A DNA stretch of 64,000 nucleotides, taken from assembly GCF_009910845.1 (NCBI RefSeq), contig NZ_SIJB01000024.1, positions 62,001-126,000 on the forward strand, written 5' to 3'. This DNA comes from Chengkuizengella marina (lineage in GTDB: Bacteria > Bacillota > Bacilli > Paenibacillales > KCTC-33759). Positions 1-8,475 of the stretch are shown here, one piece after another. A program made the translations under genes and the position numbers. Below the pieces are notes generated by a model. The model did not search any database. It was given only the letters and a program-made list of their open reading frames with translations, and was not told the origin of the DNA. The number at the start of each line of letters is the position of its first letter. Within the stretch, counting starts at the first letter, position 1.

Positions 1-183
1 CAAATGAAGCTTTGTGTTACCACTAAATGTAACGTTAGAGAAATTGCTCTCCTGCTTCAAGGAGGTTTCTACTTCGTTTTTTAATGCTTCATTTTGTGAG
101 GTGCAGCCTGATATGAATAGAATGAATAAAATAAAAGTGCTAAAAAGAGTTAAAAATAAAATATTTTGACGATTTTTTCTCAT
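1..183 (-). CDS. Partial lipoprotein, N-terminal 61 residues
   Basis: The reading frame is open from an ATG at 183 down to the window edge, so the C-terminus is missing. It begins with basic residues (MRKNRQ), then a hydrophobic stretch of about 20 residues ending in the lipobox-like ISGC around residues 27-30. This is a typical lipoprotein signal peptide, so the mature protein should be lipid-anchored on the outer face of the membrane. An AAGGAG ribosome binding site lies about 11 bases upstream. The visible mature part has no family signature I recognise. The frame is too short to place in a family and the function is unknown. Confidence 0.7.
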   Translation of the reverse strand, partial: MRKNRQNILFLTLFSTFILFILFISGCTSQNEALKNEVETSLKQESNFSNVTFSGNTKLHL

Positions 184-235
184 ATAATATTATTCTCCTT
201 CTTTATGTAATGAATCCATTGTATGAATAGTTTCT

Positions 236-244
236 ATTATAACA
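236..244 (-). promoter_or_regulatory. Putative extended -10 promoter of the lipoprotein gene
   Basis: Read on the minus strand, TATAAT (236-241) is preceded by TGT, which forms a TGn extended -10 element. There is no good -35 hexamer 17 bases further upstream, as is usual for extended -10 promoters. It sits about 55 bases before the lipoprotein start codon. Confidence 0.35.
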
Positions 245-316
245 TAAGACTGACTTAGAAGGGATAAAACAAACAGATGATTTTAATTTTTAAATCTTAT
301 TAAGGGAGTATATTTT

Positions 317-1429
317 ATGACTAATTTGGGTTGTTTACCTTTAGTTGAAATCATTAAAAAAAAAATAAATAACAGTGAAATGAAAGCTATTACATTTTAT
401 GATTATATGTCTTTATGTTTATACCATGAACAGTATGGCTACTATGTTAGGAACCAGACCAAAATTGGTAAAGAAGGTGACTTTTATACAAGTTCTTCAG
501 TTGGGACAATCATGGGAGAAATGCTTGCTAGTTACATTTCCAATCAAACCCAAACAAAAGACGAGCACAATATTACATTAGTTGAATGGGGAGGCGGAAC
601 TGGCAGATTAGCCAAACAAGTATTAGATGATTTACAAGATAATCACTTTGAACTATATGAGCGTATAAAATTTATTTCTATAGAAGAAAGTGATTATCAC
701 AAACAAATTCAATCAAATTCTTTAATAGAACATCTGGGGAAAGTACATTTTGTCACAGGTGAAGAGTGGTTAAGTGAGAAGCATACTGAAAATGTAATTC
801 TATTCAGCAATGAACTTTTGGATGCATTTCCAGTTCATCGCTTGATTTATGATCACGAGAAATATTATGAAGTATTTGTTGGTTGGGACGAGCAATCTCA
901 ACAATTTATTGAAAAATACTTAGAATGTACAGATCCACTTTTACTAGCTTATATAGAAAATCAAAATTTACAACTGAACCAAGGGCAAAAATTTGAAATT
1001 AACTTAGCTGCAACGGAGTGGTTGAGAAAGTTGATGAATAGTATAACTTCAGCAACGATTATTACCATTGATTATGGAGATTTAAAAGATGAGATATATG
1101 CAGCGTACCGAATGGAAGGTACACTAATGTGTTATTTTAAACATCAAGCTTCACAGCAGCCCTTTCATCATATTGGAGAACAGGATATTACTTCACACGT
1201 TAATTTTTCTGCTTGTATCTTAGTAGGTAAAGATATGGGATTTAGTCATAGTTACATGACACAGAAAGAATTTTTATTTCAATCAGGGATTTTAAATAAA
1301 TTACAGCAGCATAACATCACTGACCCTTTTCACCCTATTGTAAAAAAAAATAGAACGATAAGGCAATTGTTATTAAGTGATCAAATGAGTGAATTATTTA
1401 AAGTATTAATTCAAAAAAAAGATGTGTAG
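317..1429 (+). CDS. SAM-dependent methyltransferase, MidA/NDUFAF7 (DUF185) family
   Basis: The 370-residue protein matches the MidA/NDUFAF7 class I methyltransferase family in length and motifs. GDFYTSS lies at residues 54-60, the SAM-binding glycine loop GGGTG at 92-96, and NELLDAFPVHR at 165-175. In eukaryotes the family dimethylates an arginine of a complex I subunit. The bacterial substrate is not established, so only the enzyme class is assigned. The ATG has a GGGAG ribosome binding site. The gene stands alone, with no close partner in the same direction, and faces the convergent DUF2626 gene. Confidence 0.85.
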   Translation: MTNLGCLPLVEIIKKKINNSEMKAITFYDYMSLCLYHEQYGYYVRNQTKIGKEGDFYTSSSVGTIMGEMLASYISNQTQTKDEHNITLVEWGGGTGRLAKQVLDDLQDNHFELYERIKFISIEESDYHKQIQSNSLIEHLGKVHFVTGEEWLSEKHTENVILFSNELLDAFPVHRLIYDHEKYYEVFVGWDEQSQQFIEKYLECTDPLLLAYIENQNLQLNQGQKFEINLAATEWLRKLMNSITSATIITIDYGDLKDEIYAAYRMEGTLMCYFKHQASQQPFHHIGEQDITSHVNFSACILVGKDMGFSHSYMTQKEFLFQSGILNKLQQHNITDPFHPIVKKNRTIRQLLLSDQMSELFKVLIQKKDV

Positions 1430-1433
1430 AAGC

Positions 1434-1460
1434 AAAAAGGGATAGCTAGAAGCTATCCCT
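1434..1460 (-). terminator. Intrinsic terminator shared by convergent genes
   Basis: A 10-bp perfect stem (1438-1447 with 1451-1460, loop AGA) ends transcription between the convergent methyltransferase and DUF2626 genes. The minus strand has five Ts right after the stem (1438-1434), so it works best for the DUF2626 transcript. The plus-strand tail is only T-poor. Confidence 0.6.
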
Positions 1461-1494
1461 AATCTATAATTACTTTTAATAAAGACACACGAGA

Positions 1495-1728
1495 TTAATA
1501 AAGGGGCATTTTAAAGAAAGACCAATAAGTTATTCCGATACCTGCTACTAATAAATATCCCCAAAAGATCAATATGTATGCTTTTTCAGATAAATTCATA
1601 TATCCTAATAAAACAAATACAGCTGTTTGAGCAAATGATATTAAAGCTAACTCAACCATATGACCAGCTAATGCCATTAAACCAATTGCTAAAGTCCAAA
1701 AACCCATGACACGATACATTCTTGGCAT
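1495..1728 (-). CDS. DUF2626 family small membrane protein (YqgY-like)
   Basis: The 77-residue protein has two or three hydrophobic segments (about residues 8-28, 30-46 and 52-72) and starts MPRMYRVMGFWT, which resembles the DUF2626/YqgY proteins of Bacillales. It is probably an integral membrane protein of unknown role. A GGGGGA ribosome binding site precedes the ATG. A strong sigma-A-type promoter lies upstream at 1775-1803, and its product ends at the hairpin near 1440, so it is a single-gene transcript. Confidence 0.7.
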   Translation of the reverse strand: MPRMYRVMGFWTLAIGLMALAGHMVELALISFAQTAVFVLLGYMNLSEKAYILIFWGYLLVAGIGITYWSFFKMPLY

Positions 1729-1774
1729 ACATCATCCCCCTTTCCGTTTGCAAACTCACTCCAATATATCATAA

Positions 1775-1803
1775 ATTATAAGGTTTTTAAACCTCCATGT
1801 AAA
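1775..1803 (-). promoter_or_regulatory. Sigma-A promoter of the DUF2626 gene with palindromic spacer
   Basis: On the minus strand TTTACA (1803-1798) and TATAAT (1780-1775) are separated by exactly 17 bases. The spacer contains the inverted repeat AGGTTT-TT-AAACCT (1781-1794), which could be an operator. The rest of the roughly 360-bp gap (1729-2088) is AT-rich, and I see no gene in it. Confidence 0.6.
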
Positions 1804-2088
1804 CTACACAAAATTGACGAAAATAGTAACAATCTTTGAATTTAAAACAATAAGTACTTTTTTAAGCTTATGCCAACTCATTTTTTAATTTTTTGGATAT
1901 ACTTTTGAACAACCTCTATTAGATGATTATAGTTTGACCAGATATCAAAAAAATATGTATGAGGTTGAAAAAAATTGGTAATACCAAATAGTATCAAACA
2001 AATAGATTCTATGAACTCTATTATAGGCATAAAGATAAAGTAAGGAAACTTTGCCAAACACATTGAAATCACGATTAGGAGGTTTAAC

Positions 2089-2730
2089 ATGACAGCAGTA
2101 AGACAAGATGCTTGGACTCCGGATGATGATTTGATTTTAGCTGAAATCACGTTACGTCACATTCGAGAGGGAAGTACACAGTTATCAGCATTTGAAGAGG
2201 TAGGACAGAGAATTGGAAGAACAGCGGCAGCTTGTGGATTTAGATGGAATAGTTGTGTCAGAAAAAAATATGAGGCTGCAATCCAAATTGCAAAAGGACA
2301 AAGACAAAAAAGAAATCAAACTAAAAAAGAAGTAAGTCCATCACCTTTATTGATTGAAAATCATGATCCATTACCATCAAAAGGAGAAATGCCTAATTTA
2401 GAGCAGGCTATTTCAATCGAATCCGTCATTCGTTTTTTACGTCAATGGAAAACAACTTATCAAGAATTAACACAACAAATTAAATTCTTAGAAAAAGAAT
2501 TGAAGAAAAAAGATGATATACTTTTAGAAATTACATCTGAAAATGAACAAATTAAAAGAGAAGTAAATGAAGTACAGTCGGATTATAGAACAGTAAATGA
2601 TGATTACAAAGCGCTGATTCAAATTATGGATAGAGCTCGTAAAATGGCATTTTTAGCTGCTGAAGAAGAAGATACTTCAAAACCAAAGTTTAAAATGGAT
2701 GCAAATGGAAATCTTGAAAGAATTGATTAA
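2089..2730 (+). CDS. RsfA-family prespore-type transcription factor (YlbO-like)
   Basis: The 213-residue protein has an N-terminal Myb/SANT-like DNA-binding domain (about residues 7-61, with the conserved W9 and a FRWNSCVRKKY recognition segment). A charged linker follows, then a coiled coil at about 125-185. This is the RsfA/YlbO architecture. RsfA modulates sigma-F-dependent gene expression in the B. subtilis forespore, and the ylbO paralogue lies next to panE and bshC, as here. The TAGGAGG ribosome binding site and ATG are clear. I infer a sporulation role from family and synteny. Confidence 0.85.
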   Translation: MTAVRQDAWTPDDDLILAEITLRHIREGSTQLSAFEEVGQRIGRTAAACGFRWNSCVRKKYEAAIQIAKGQRQKRNQTKKEVSPSPLLIENHDPLPSKGEMPNLEQAISIESVIRFLRQWKTTYQELTQQIKFLEKELKKKDDILLEITSENEQIKREVNEVQSDYRTVNDDYKALIQIMDRARKMAFLAAEEEDTSKPKFKMDANGNLERID

Positions 2731-2736
2731 TGTGTC

Positions 2737-2766
2737 GTTCAACTCGTTATTGAACAGTCTTTTTAA
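2737..2766 (+). terminator. Weak terminator after the RsfA-like gene
   Basis: The 6-bp stem GTTCAA/TTGAAC (2737-2742 with 2750-2755) is followed a few bases later by a short T tract. The stem is short, so termination may be partial. Confidence 0.4.
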
Positions 2767-2821
2767 AAAACAATCTAAATGGTATATTTAATGAGTAGTT
2801 ACATTTGGAGAAGGTGACAAG

Positions 2822-3754
2822 ATGAAGTTCTGTATTGTCGGTGGCGGCTCATTAGGTCTATTATTAACAGCAAAGTACACTCTAGCTAATATACCAGTAG
2901 TATTAATCACTAGAACGAAAGAACAGGCCAAAATCATAAGAAAATATGGGCTGCAGCTCACTGAGGAAATAAGCGAGCATGCAGCCAATTTTGCATGTTA
3001 TTCTATGAGTGAAATAAATGAAAATGATGTGGAGTTGGATTTAGATTGGATATTTCTAATGGTAAAACAACATCATATCAATCTATCATTAGGCCAAGAC
3101 ATTTCAATGTTAATGAATGAACATACAAAATTGCTTTGTTTTCAAAATGGAATAGGTCATGAAGAGAAATTATCATCATGGATCCCAAGTGATAAAATCT
3201 ATCTTGCAATCACTACTGAAGCAGCTAAAAAAAATGCTGCTCATAAGGTAGAACATACAGGTAAAGGTATGATTTGGATAGGACAAGAATCTCAGAATTC
3301 TGAGTGCTATGATAAAAGCGAAAAAAATTTGATAAAATCGTTAAATGATGCAGGATTTAAAGCACAAATGACGAACAATATGAGTAGCATAATTTGGAAT
3401 AAGCTATTAATTAATGCCGTTATCAATCCGCTAACAGCCATATTAAAAGTTTCCAATGGAAAATTACTTACATCTGAAAATTGGATGATACTTATGAAAA
3501 ATTTATTAGAAGAAGGTCAATTAGTTGCAAATGCAGCAGGTGTAACAATTAAAGAACAATTATGGGATCAACTCATAGAGGTTTGTCAAAAAACATCAAA
3601 CAATTCATCATCCATGTTGCAAGATGTTCTTGAAGGAAGGGAAACGGAAATTGATAGGATTAACGGCAGTTTGATTCGTGTAGCTTCTGAATACAAAATT
3701 GATGTACCAAACCATCAAGTAGTTTTCAATTTGGTAAAAGGATTGACCAAATAA
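2822..3754 (+). CDS. panE: 2-dehydropantoate 2-reductase
   Basis: The enzyme reduces ketopantoate to pantoate with NADPH in coenzyme A synthesis. The 310-residue length is normal. The N-terminal Rossmann motif GGGSLG is at residues 7-12 and QNGIG at 108-112. The NKLLINAVINPLTA segment (about 193-206) carries the expected catalytic lysine (K194) and substrate-binding asparagines. In B. subtilis the equivalent ylbQ/panE also sits between the RsfA-like gene and bshC. The ATG follows a GGAGAAGGTG ribosome binding site. Confidence 0.9.
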   Translation: MKFCIVGGGSLGLLLTAKYTLANIPVVLITRTKEQAKIIRKYGLQLTEEISEHAANFACYSMSEINENDVELDLDWIFLMVKQHHINLSLGQDISMLMNEHTKLLCFQNGIGHEEKLSSWIPSDKIYLAITTEAAKKNAAHKVEHTGKGMIWIGQESQNSECYDKSEKNLIKSLNDAGFKAQMTNNMSSIIWNKLLINAVINPLTAILKVSNGKLLTSENWMILMKNLLEEGQLVANAAGVTIKEQLWDQLIEVCQKTSNNSSSMLQDVLEGRETEIDRINGSLIRVASEYKIDVPNHQVVFNLVKGLTK

Positions 3755-3818
3755 AGTCAGTTTGGATATACAAATTCATGAAGTAATAATCTCCTAAGTA
3801 AATACCGGAGTTAAATAT

Positions 3819-4244
3819 ATGATGAAATTGCAGGTGGATTTTATGGGGTTTGTGATAGATACTGTATCAACAATCTATGCTATTTTTGCAATATTACCAT
3901 TTATATCATTTGGGTTATTTTGGATCATATTGTTTTTTAAGTATGAAAATAAAAAAAAGGTAACAAACTTGGCTATGGATTTCACAACACCATTTTTAAT
4001 AGGTGCGGTAGCTGTGATGTATGACATTATTTTTCAAAGCTCAAGCTTTGGAGGGATTTGGATCATCGTATTGATTTTCTTAATTTTTGGAGGTTTAATC
4101 GGTAATTTACAAAATAGGTTAAAAGGAAAGGTACATATTAAAAAATTGTTCAGAGTTATTTGGAGATTAGGGTTTTTAATATTAAGTACATCTTACATTT
4201 TATTTTTATTTATTGGTGTTGGAATATATTTTGCTAACTCATAA
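3819..4244 (+). CDS. Small integral membrane protein, probable DUF3397 family
   Basis: The 141-residue protein has four predicted membrane segments, at about residues 13-38, 50-67, 74-92 and 116-139. Its STIYAIFAILPFISF start and position between panE and bshC fit DUF3397, a family of unknown function usually found here in Bacillales. Two starts are plausible. ATG 3819 has GGAG 8 bases upstream. ATG 3843 has AGGTGG 6 bases upstream and would give a 133-residue protein beginning MGFVIDTVSTIYA, which looks more family-like. The family assignment is from memory of synteny and sequence character. Confidence 0.7.
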   Translation: MMKLQVDFMGFVIDTVSTIYAIFAILPFISFGLFWIILFFKYENKKKVTNLAMDFTTPFLIGAVAVMYDIIFQSSSFGGIWIIVLIFLIFGGLIGNLQNRLKGKVHIKKLFRVIWRLGFLILSTSYILFLFIGVGIYFANS

Positions 4245-4314
4245 CATTAATTTTTTTTAATTACACAAGTAAAAGTTTTACACAAGAAATTGATATACAT
4301 AAAAAAGTAAAACC

Positions 4315-4351
4315 AAGTAAAAGGAGGAGGAAACCCCCTCCCCTTTTACTT
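4315..4351 (+). terminator. Strong hairpin after the DUF3397-like gene
   Basis: Stem 4315-4324 pairs with 4342-4351, and after a single bulged A an inner GGAGG/CCTCC stem continues (4326-4330 with 4337-4341). It gives a 15-bp GC-rich hairpin. The downstream T tract is modest (TCTCTTCT). Confidence 0.55.
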
Positions 4352-4413
4352 CTCTTCTAAGTTCATAACTATTATATTCTTAATCATAAGGTTTTGATTT
4401 AGTGGCACCATTT

Positions 4414-4444
4414 AAAAAAAGAAGGAGGGAGGTCTCCTTCTTTT
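4414..4444 (-). terminator. Intrinsic terminator of the collagenase gene
   Basis: An 11-bp perfect stem (4417-4427 with 4434-4444) with a 6-base loop is followed on the minus strand by seven Ts (4420-4414). It lies about 20 bases after the collagenase stop codon. Confidence 0.75.
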
Positions 4445-4464
4445 AAAAGATTTTTTACTTTTGT

Positions 4465-7400
4465 TTATTCTACAAGCAAGTGATAATCAATCTGTAAATT
4501 TTCCCATGTATAAACTGAAATTTCATAAAGTGTTCCAGGACTAAGGTTCATTGTTCTTTCATGGACATTGCCATTTTGGGAAGCCCAGTCTACCCTTACC
4601 CCAGTATTAGCTTCGTACAATACCCAGGTGATTGCATCAGTAGCGCTTGAAGCTGTTAATGTAATCGTGGTTGTGCCGTCACCTTCAGCGGTAAAGTAAT
4701 AATATACACCAGTGTTTGTACTGTCCAAAGTTCCATTTTCATCAAGGATAACATCAGGAGGTGTTGTATCTCCTACAGTAATTATACTTGCAGTAGTATC
4801 TGTATCTCCTTGATCATCCGTAACAGTTAATCTCACAGTATATGTTCCTGTCGCTGTATAGGAGTATGCAGGATTTGCTTCTGTACTTGAATTGCCATCT
4901 CCAAAGTTCCAATCATAAGATACCACAATACCGTCTGGGTCATTAGAACCATCGCTCGAGAAATTAACCGTTTCGTTTACAAGAACATTAGTTGGAAAAT
5001 TCATTTGTGCAATTGGTAGTTCGTTTGTTGGAGTTGTCGAACTTTCACTAGTAACTATCAGGCTATAAGGAATGGTAGCTGTATCTCGAGTAGATACACT
5101 AACTCTATACTCTGTTCCAGGTGTTAAATCATGTGTTCCCTCGAAAACATTTCCATTTTGGACGCCTCTTGCAACTCTTGTTGAAGTACTGATATCAGTT
5201 AATGTCCAATTAATTTGGTCATTTGCACTAGGAGCGGTTAAAGTAATTGTAGTGGTACCACTTCCTTGAGCAGTAAACACATAACTATCTCTAGTATTTT
5301 GATTATCTAGTGTTCCACTAACATCTAAAATAATTTCAGTTTGAGGTTCACCAACATCGTTTACAGTAATTGTAACTCTATCCGTATTCGTAGCTCCCTG
5401 ATCATCTGTAACAGTTAAAGAAACGTTGTAAGTGCCAGCAGTTGAGAAGGTGTGTGTTGGATTTGTTAATGAGCTTGTCATCCCATCATCGAAGTTCCAC
5501 TCATAAGATACAATTGTTCCATCACTATCAGATGAACCATCACTATTGAATGATACCGATTGATCTACATCAACTGTTGTAGGAGTAGCAGTTGCATTCG
5601 CTACAGGTGGAATATTATCAGGAGGTGTACCTTCCCCAGTATACAAACCATGGAAAACAACATCAAACTGATAGTCTCCACCTACAGTTCGGTGATTTAC
5701 GAAGTATGCTGTAACTGTACTGTAACCGCTCCAAAGGTTGCTGTTTTCTAAGTCAATTAAAGCATTGTTGATGATTGTGTTCATATCATTAACATCATCT
5801 GCTTGTCCATTAGTGCCGTTACCACGATAAGTGCCTGTTAATGTGAATGTGTCAAAAAATCTTGATGTATCATCTGTAGTAATATTCACACCTGATAAGT
5901 TAATTTCATTTGCAATATCATTTTGAATCGTTTCTAAGGATCGTTCTACGTGGTCCTCTAAATAGTCATCTGGTACGAGTACTGTTCTATACTCTCCTCG
6001 TTGATAAGCATCAAGTATGTCATCCAAATGATTTTGAAAATCTCTATTAAATGTGGTGTTATTAGAAAGACTATCGACATAATCTAAGAAGTTTTGCAAT
6101 CTTGTATTTTCATTCACATTTGCAGTGATGATATCTATCAAATCGTTTAATACATATAGATATTCTCCATTGTTAAATTTAGTTAAAAAGTCGAAAAACG
6201 CGTAATAGTAATCATAATAATCAAAAAAGTCTGCTACTTCGAAATCAGGATGAAGGATTTCATCTACAGTGAAAAATCTGCCTAATGGTGGGTTTTCAAT
6301 CTCTGCAAACTGTGTTTCTCGACCCTCAACAGCTATTCTAGTTGATCCAGCTAAATGCTCTGCTATACCTTCACTGAACCATGTAAAATAATCATTATCG
6401 TAGTCTGTTAATGGGGTTTCACCATTTAGTCCAGGCACAAGGTACTTACCAGCTAAATAATGTGTGAACTCATGTCTGAATAGTTCTTCAAACTCTAAAG
6501 CACTATCTGTTGGGACAACTCTATCATATGAGTTAAATCTGCCAGCAAAATCATAGTAAATACCACCAGAGCCAACTCTTGAATTATAACCATCCGTTGA
6601 GTGTGTAAAGAACCAATTCGCTTGATATTCATGCCTGTTATTAAAGACTACTGCTGTTAATGTATCATCTGGATTACCAGATCCATCAACTGCTGAAAAT
6701 GTGCCAGCTAAACGGAAGAACTGAGACTGCACTTCTTTTATTGCCCAATAACTTCTTTGAATTTTTTCTTGTGAAATATCACCACCAGCGATAATTGTGA
6801 TTTCCCCATTATCAAAAACATATTCCTCAGGAAGGAATCGGTCCATATAATCAGGTGTAGGATCAGAAACTCTGTTACCATAAACATCTTGACCATACAC
6901 ATCATGAAGGAAGTATTCTAAATAATACCGTTTCCAAGTCCATTGACTTTGAGCGTTGCGAGCGTCTGTAAGGGTTTGATGACCATAGTTATTATCTTGG
7001 TGATTCCCAAACAACCAGTTAACATCTTCTAAATACCAAAGTAAAGTTCTAGTTAAATAAGCGAATTGCCAGTGATCGTTAGTATTAAACAAATAACTAG
7101 ATATTTGTTCTAACATATAGTCCATAGCACTGCTCTCACCAGGTTCAAAATAAGAGACAGCTTGATTTATTCCATCGATTAAATCAAGAAATAATTCTTG
7201 ACTGTCTTTCAATAATGCTTCTTCATCAGAATATATCACAGCAATATCGGTATAGTAATCAACATTATTCATGTAGTCTCTAAATATATCCCCTAAATCA
7301 TAAAGAAAATTTGTAGTAGGGTTAGCGTACTCAGTTGAGTATCTTATTTCCGTAATTAACCTATGATCCCCTTCTGATTCACCAAGTTTTACGTTTGTAT

Positions 7401-7866
7401 TATTTAAGACTGCAGATAATAAGCCAGCCATATCAGTTGCGTAGTCTAAATCTAAAATATAATCTAATGAGCGATCATTTGACGCATAAGCTGTGCCGAA
7501 TCCTTGACTGTAAACGTCTAATAAGGCAACTAGGCCAGCATCGTTAGATGATCTCCAAGCATAAGATTGATCTATAATTGCATCACGTAATGCTTGATGA
7601 CGATTTGAATCAGAATAAAAACTAACAGCATCAGCACCAGCTGCTCTAAAATCAGTAATATCTTCATCTGTGTTTTGAATATCATTAATGATAAAATCGA
7701 TCAACTGTGCATTACTCATTCTTTCTAGGTCAGAAAAAGTTGTTATCGCTGAAATTTTAACAACTTTTTTTTCTTCTGCAGCAAAACTGTTTACTCCAGG
7801 GATGAATAAACATAATATTAAAATTAGAATCGTTGTTTTACTCAAATGTTTTTTTAATAATTTCAT
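4465..7866 (-). CDS. Secreted M9-type collagenase with PKD and PPC-like domains
   Basis: A secreted zinc metalloprotease of 1133 residues, predicted to cleave collagen-like substrates outside the cell. After a basic, hydrophobic signal peptide (cleavage near NSFA-AEE) come the M9 N-terminal region and catalytic domain. HEFTH lies at about residues 465-469 and a downstream SEGIAEH supplies the third zinc ligand. The C-terminus alternates PKD (about 753-838), PPC-like (840-940), PKD (945-1030) and PPC-like (1035-1133) modules, as in clostridial collagenases that bind collagen through such domains. I chose ATG 7866 because GGAGGT lies directly upstream. The upstream in-frame ATG at 7899 has no ribosome binding site. 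It is a lone minus-strand gene in a plus-strand conserved block, with a cre-like site upstream. Confidence 0.85.
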   Translation of the reverse strand: MKLLKKHLSKTTILILILCLFIPGVNSFAAEEKKVVKISAITTFSDLERMSNAQLIDFIINDIQNTDEDITDFRAAGADAVSFYSDSNRHQALRDAIIDQSYAWRSSNDAGLVALLDVYSQGFGTAYASNDRSLDYILDLDYATDMAGLLSAVLNNTNVKLGESEGDHRLITEIRYSTEYANPTTNFLYDLGDIFRDYMNNVDYYTDIAVIYSDEEALLKDSQELFLDLIDGINQAVSYFEPGESSAMDYMLEQISSYLFNTNDHWQFAYLTRTLLWYLEDVNWLFGNHQDNNYGHQTLTDARNAQSQWTWKRYYLEYFLHDVYGQDVYGNRVSDPTPDYMDRFLPEEYVFDNGEITIIAGGDISQEKIQRSYWAIKEVQSQFFRLAGTFSAVDGSGNPDDTLTAVVFNNRHEYQANWFFTHSTDGYNSRVGSGGIYYDFAGRFNSYDRVVPTDSALEFEELFRHEFTHYLAGKYLVPGLNGETPLTDYDNDYFTWFSEGIAEHLAGSTRIAVEGRETQFAEIENPPLGRFFTVDEILHPDFEVADFFDYYDYYYAFFDFLTKFNNGEYLYVLNDLIDIITANVNENTRLQNFLDYVDSLSNNTTFNRDFQNHLDDILDAYQRGEYRTVLVPDDYLEDHVERSLETIQNDIANEINLSGVNITTDDTSRFFDTFTLTGTYRGNGTNGQADDVNDMNTIINNALIDLENSNLWSGYSTVTAYFVNHRTVGGDYQFDVVFHGLYTGEGTPPDNIPPVANATATPTTVDVDQSVSFNSDGSSDSDGTIVSYEWNFDDGMTSSLTNPTHTFSTAGTYNVSLTVTDDQGATNTDRVTITVNDVGEPQTEIILDVSGTLDNQNTRDSYVFTAQGSGTTTITLTAPSANDQINWTLTDISTSTRVARGVQNGNVFEGTHDLTPGTEYRVSVSTRDTATIPYSLIVTSESSTTPTNELPIAQMNFPTNVLVNETVNFSSDGSNDPDGIVVSYDWNFGDGNSSTEANPAYSYTATGTYTVRLTVTDDQGDTDTTASIITVGDTTPPDVILDENGTLDSTNTGVYYYFTAEGDGTTTITLTASSATDAITWVLYEANTGVRVDWASQNGNVHERTMNLSPGTLYEISVYTWENLQIDYHLLVE

Positions 7867-7912
7867 AAAATACCTCCGAATTTTAAATTTTGTCATCATA
7901 TCTTCTCAAAAA

Positions 7913-7926
7913 AGTAAACGCTTACA
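7913..7926 (-). promoter_or_regulatory. Probable cre site (CcpA operator) upstream of the collagenase
   Basis: On the minus strand TGTAAGCGTTTACT matches the cre consensus TGWAANCGNTNWCA at all but the last base. It lies 47-60 bases upstream of the collagenase start codon, so CcpA binding would fit catabolite repression of an extracellular protease. The remaining intergenic sequence to 8400 is AT-rich, and I see no gene or strong structure in it. Confidence 0.55.
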
Positions 7927-8401
7927 TATAATGTTAGTTATATCATTTTGTGAAAGAGATTATTGAGGTATAGTTAATTTATGACTAATTCTATATAATT
8001 AGTTGGTTTTATTTAGGAATTAAAGTAATAAGCTAACAGGTATTTGATTTGAATATCAGTTATTAGTAGGTAAGTGGTTTGGTTATAACAAAATATATTG
8101 GATCAAAGTTAGAAATGAGTTTTTAATATTACAATGTTTAAAGGATATAAATACATTAATATAGAAGGTACGCATAGATAATCATAAATTAGAGGATGAA
8201 TAAAAGGAATTAATCATTTATAAAAACAATACGCCATTAATCAACTTTTCACTTTATTTTCACCTACTTTCTCTTTATTAAATGTCTAAAAATCTAATGG
8301 TATGACCTTATTATAAATTTGAGTGAATATTTTTGCAATACATAATTTTATTTTTTAATTAGTGAGTATTTACTAGTATATTACTTTTTTATTTTTTTTA
8401 C

Positions 8402-8430
8402 TTGAAGACATTTAATAATACGTGTAAAAT
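8402..8430 (+). promoter_or_regulatory. Putative sigma-A promoter of bshC
   Basis: TTGAAG (8402-8407) and TAAAAT (8425-8430) are separated by 17 bases, 45 bases ahead of the bshC start codon. No other candidate in the 600-bp gap is as good. Confidence 0.45.
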
Positions 8431-8475
8431 CAAAGTTGGTTTTAAACAACATTTTAAAATATTGGAGGTCAGTTC

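Noticed and set aside
1878..2150. A 90-residue minus-strand frame with hydrophobic stretches
   Set aside because: It runs through the RsfA-like gene's ribosome binding site and start, and none of its possible starts has a ribosome binding site.
7688..7966. Plus-strand frame of 92 codons across the collagenase start
   Set aside because: It is antisense to the signal peptide region of the collagenase, with no ribosome binding site or recognisable product.
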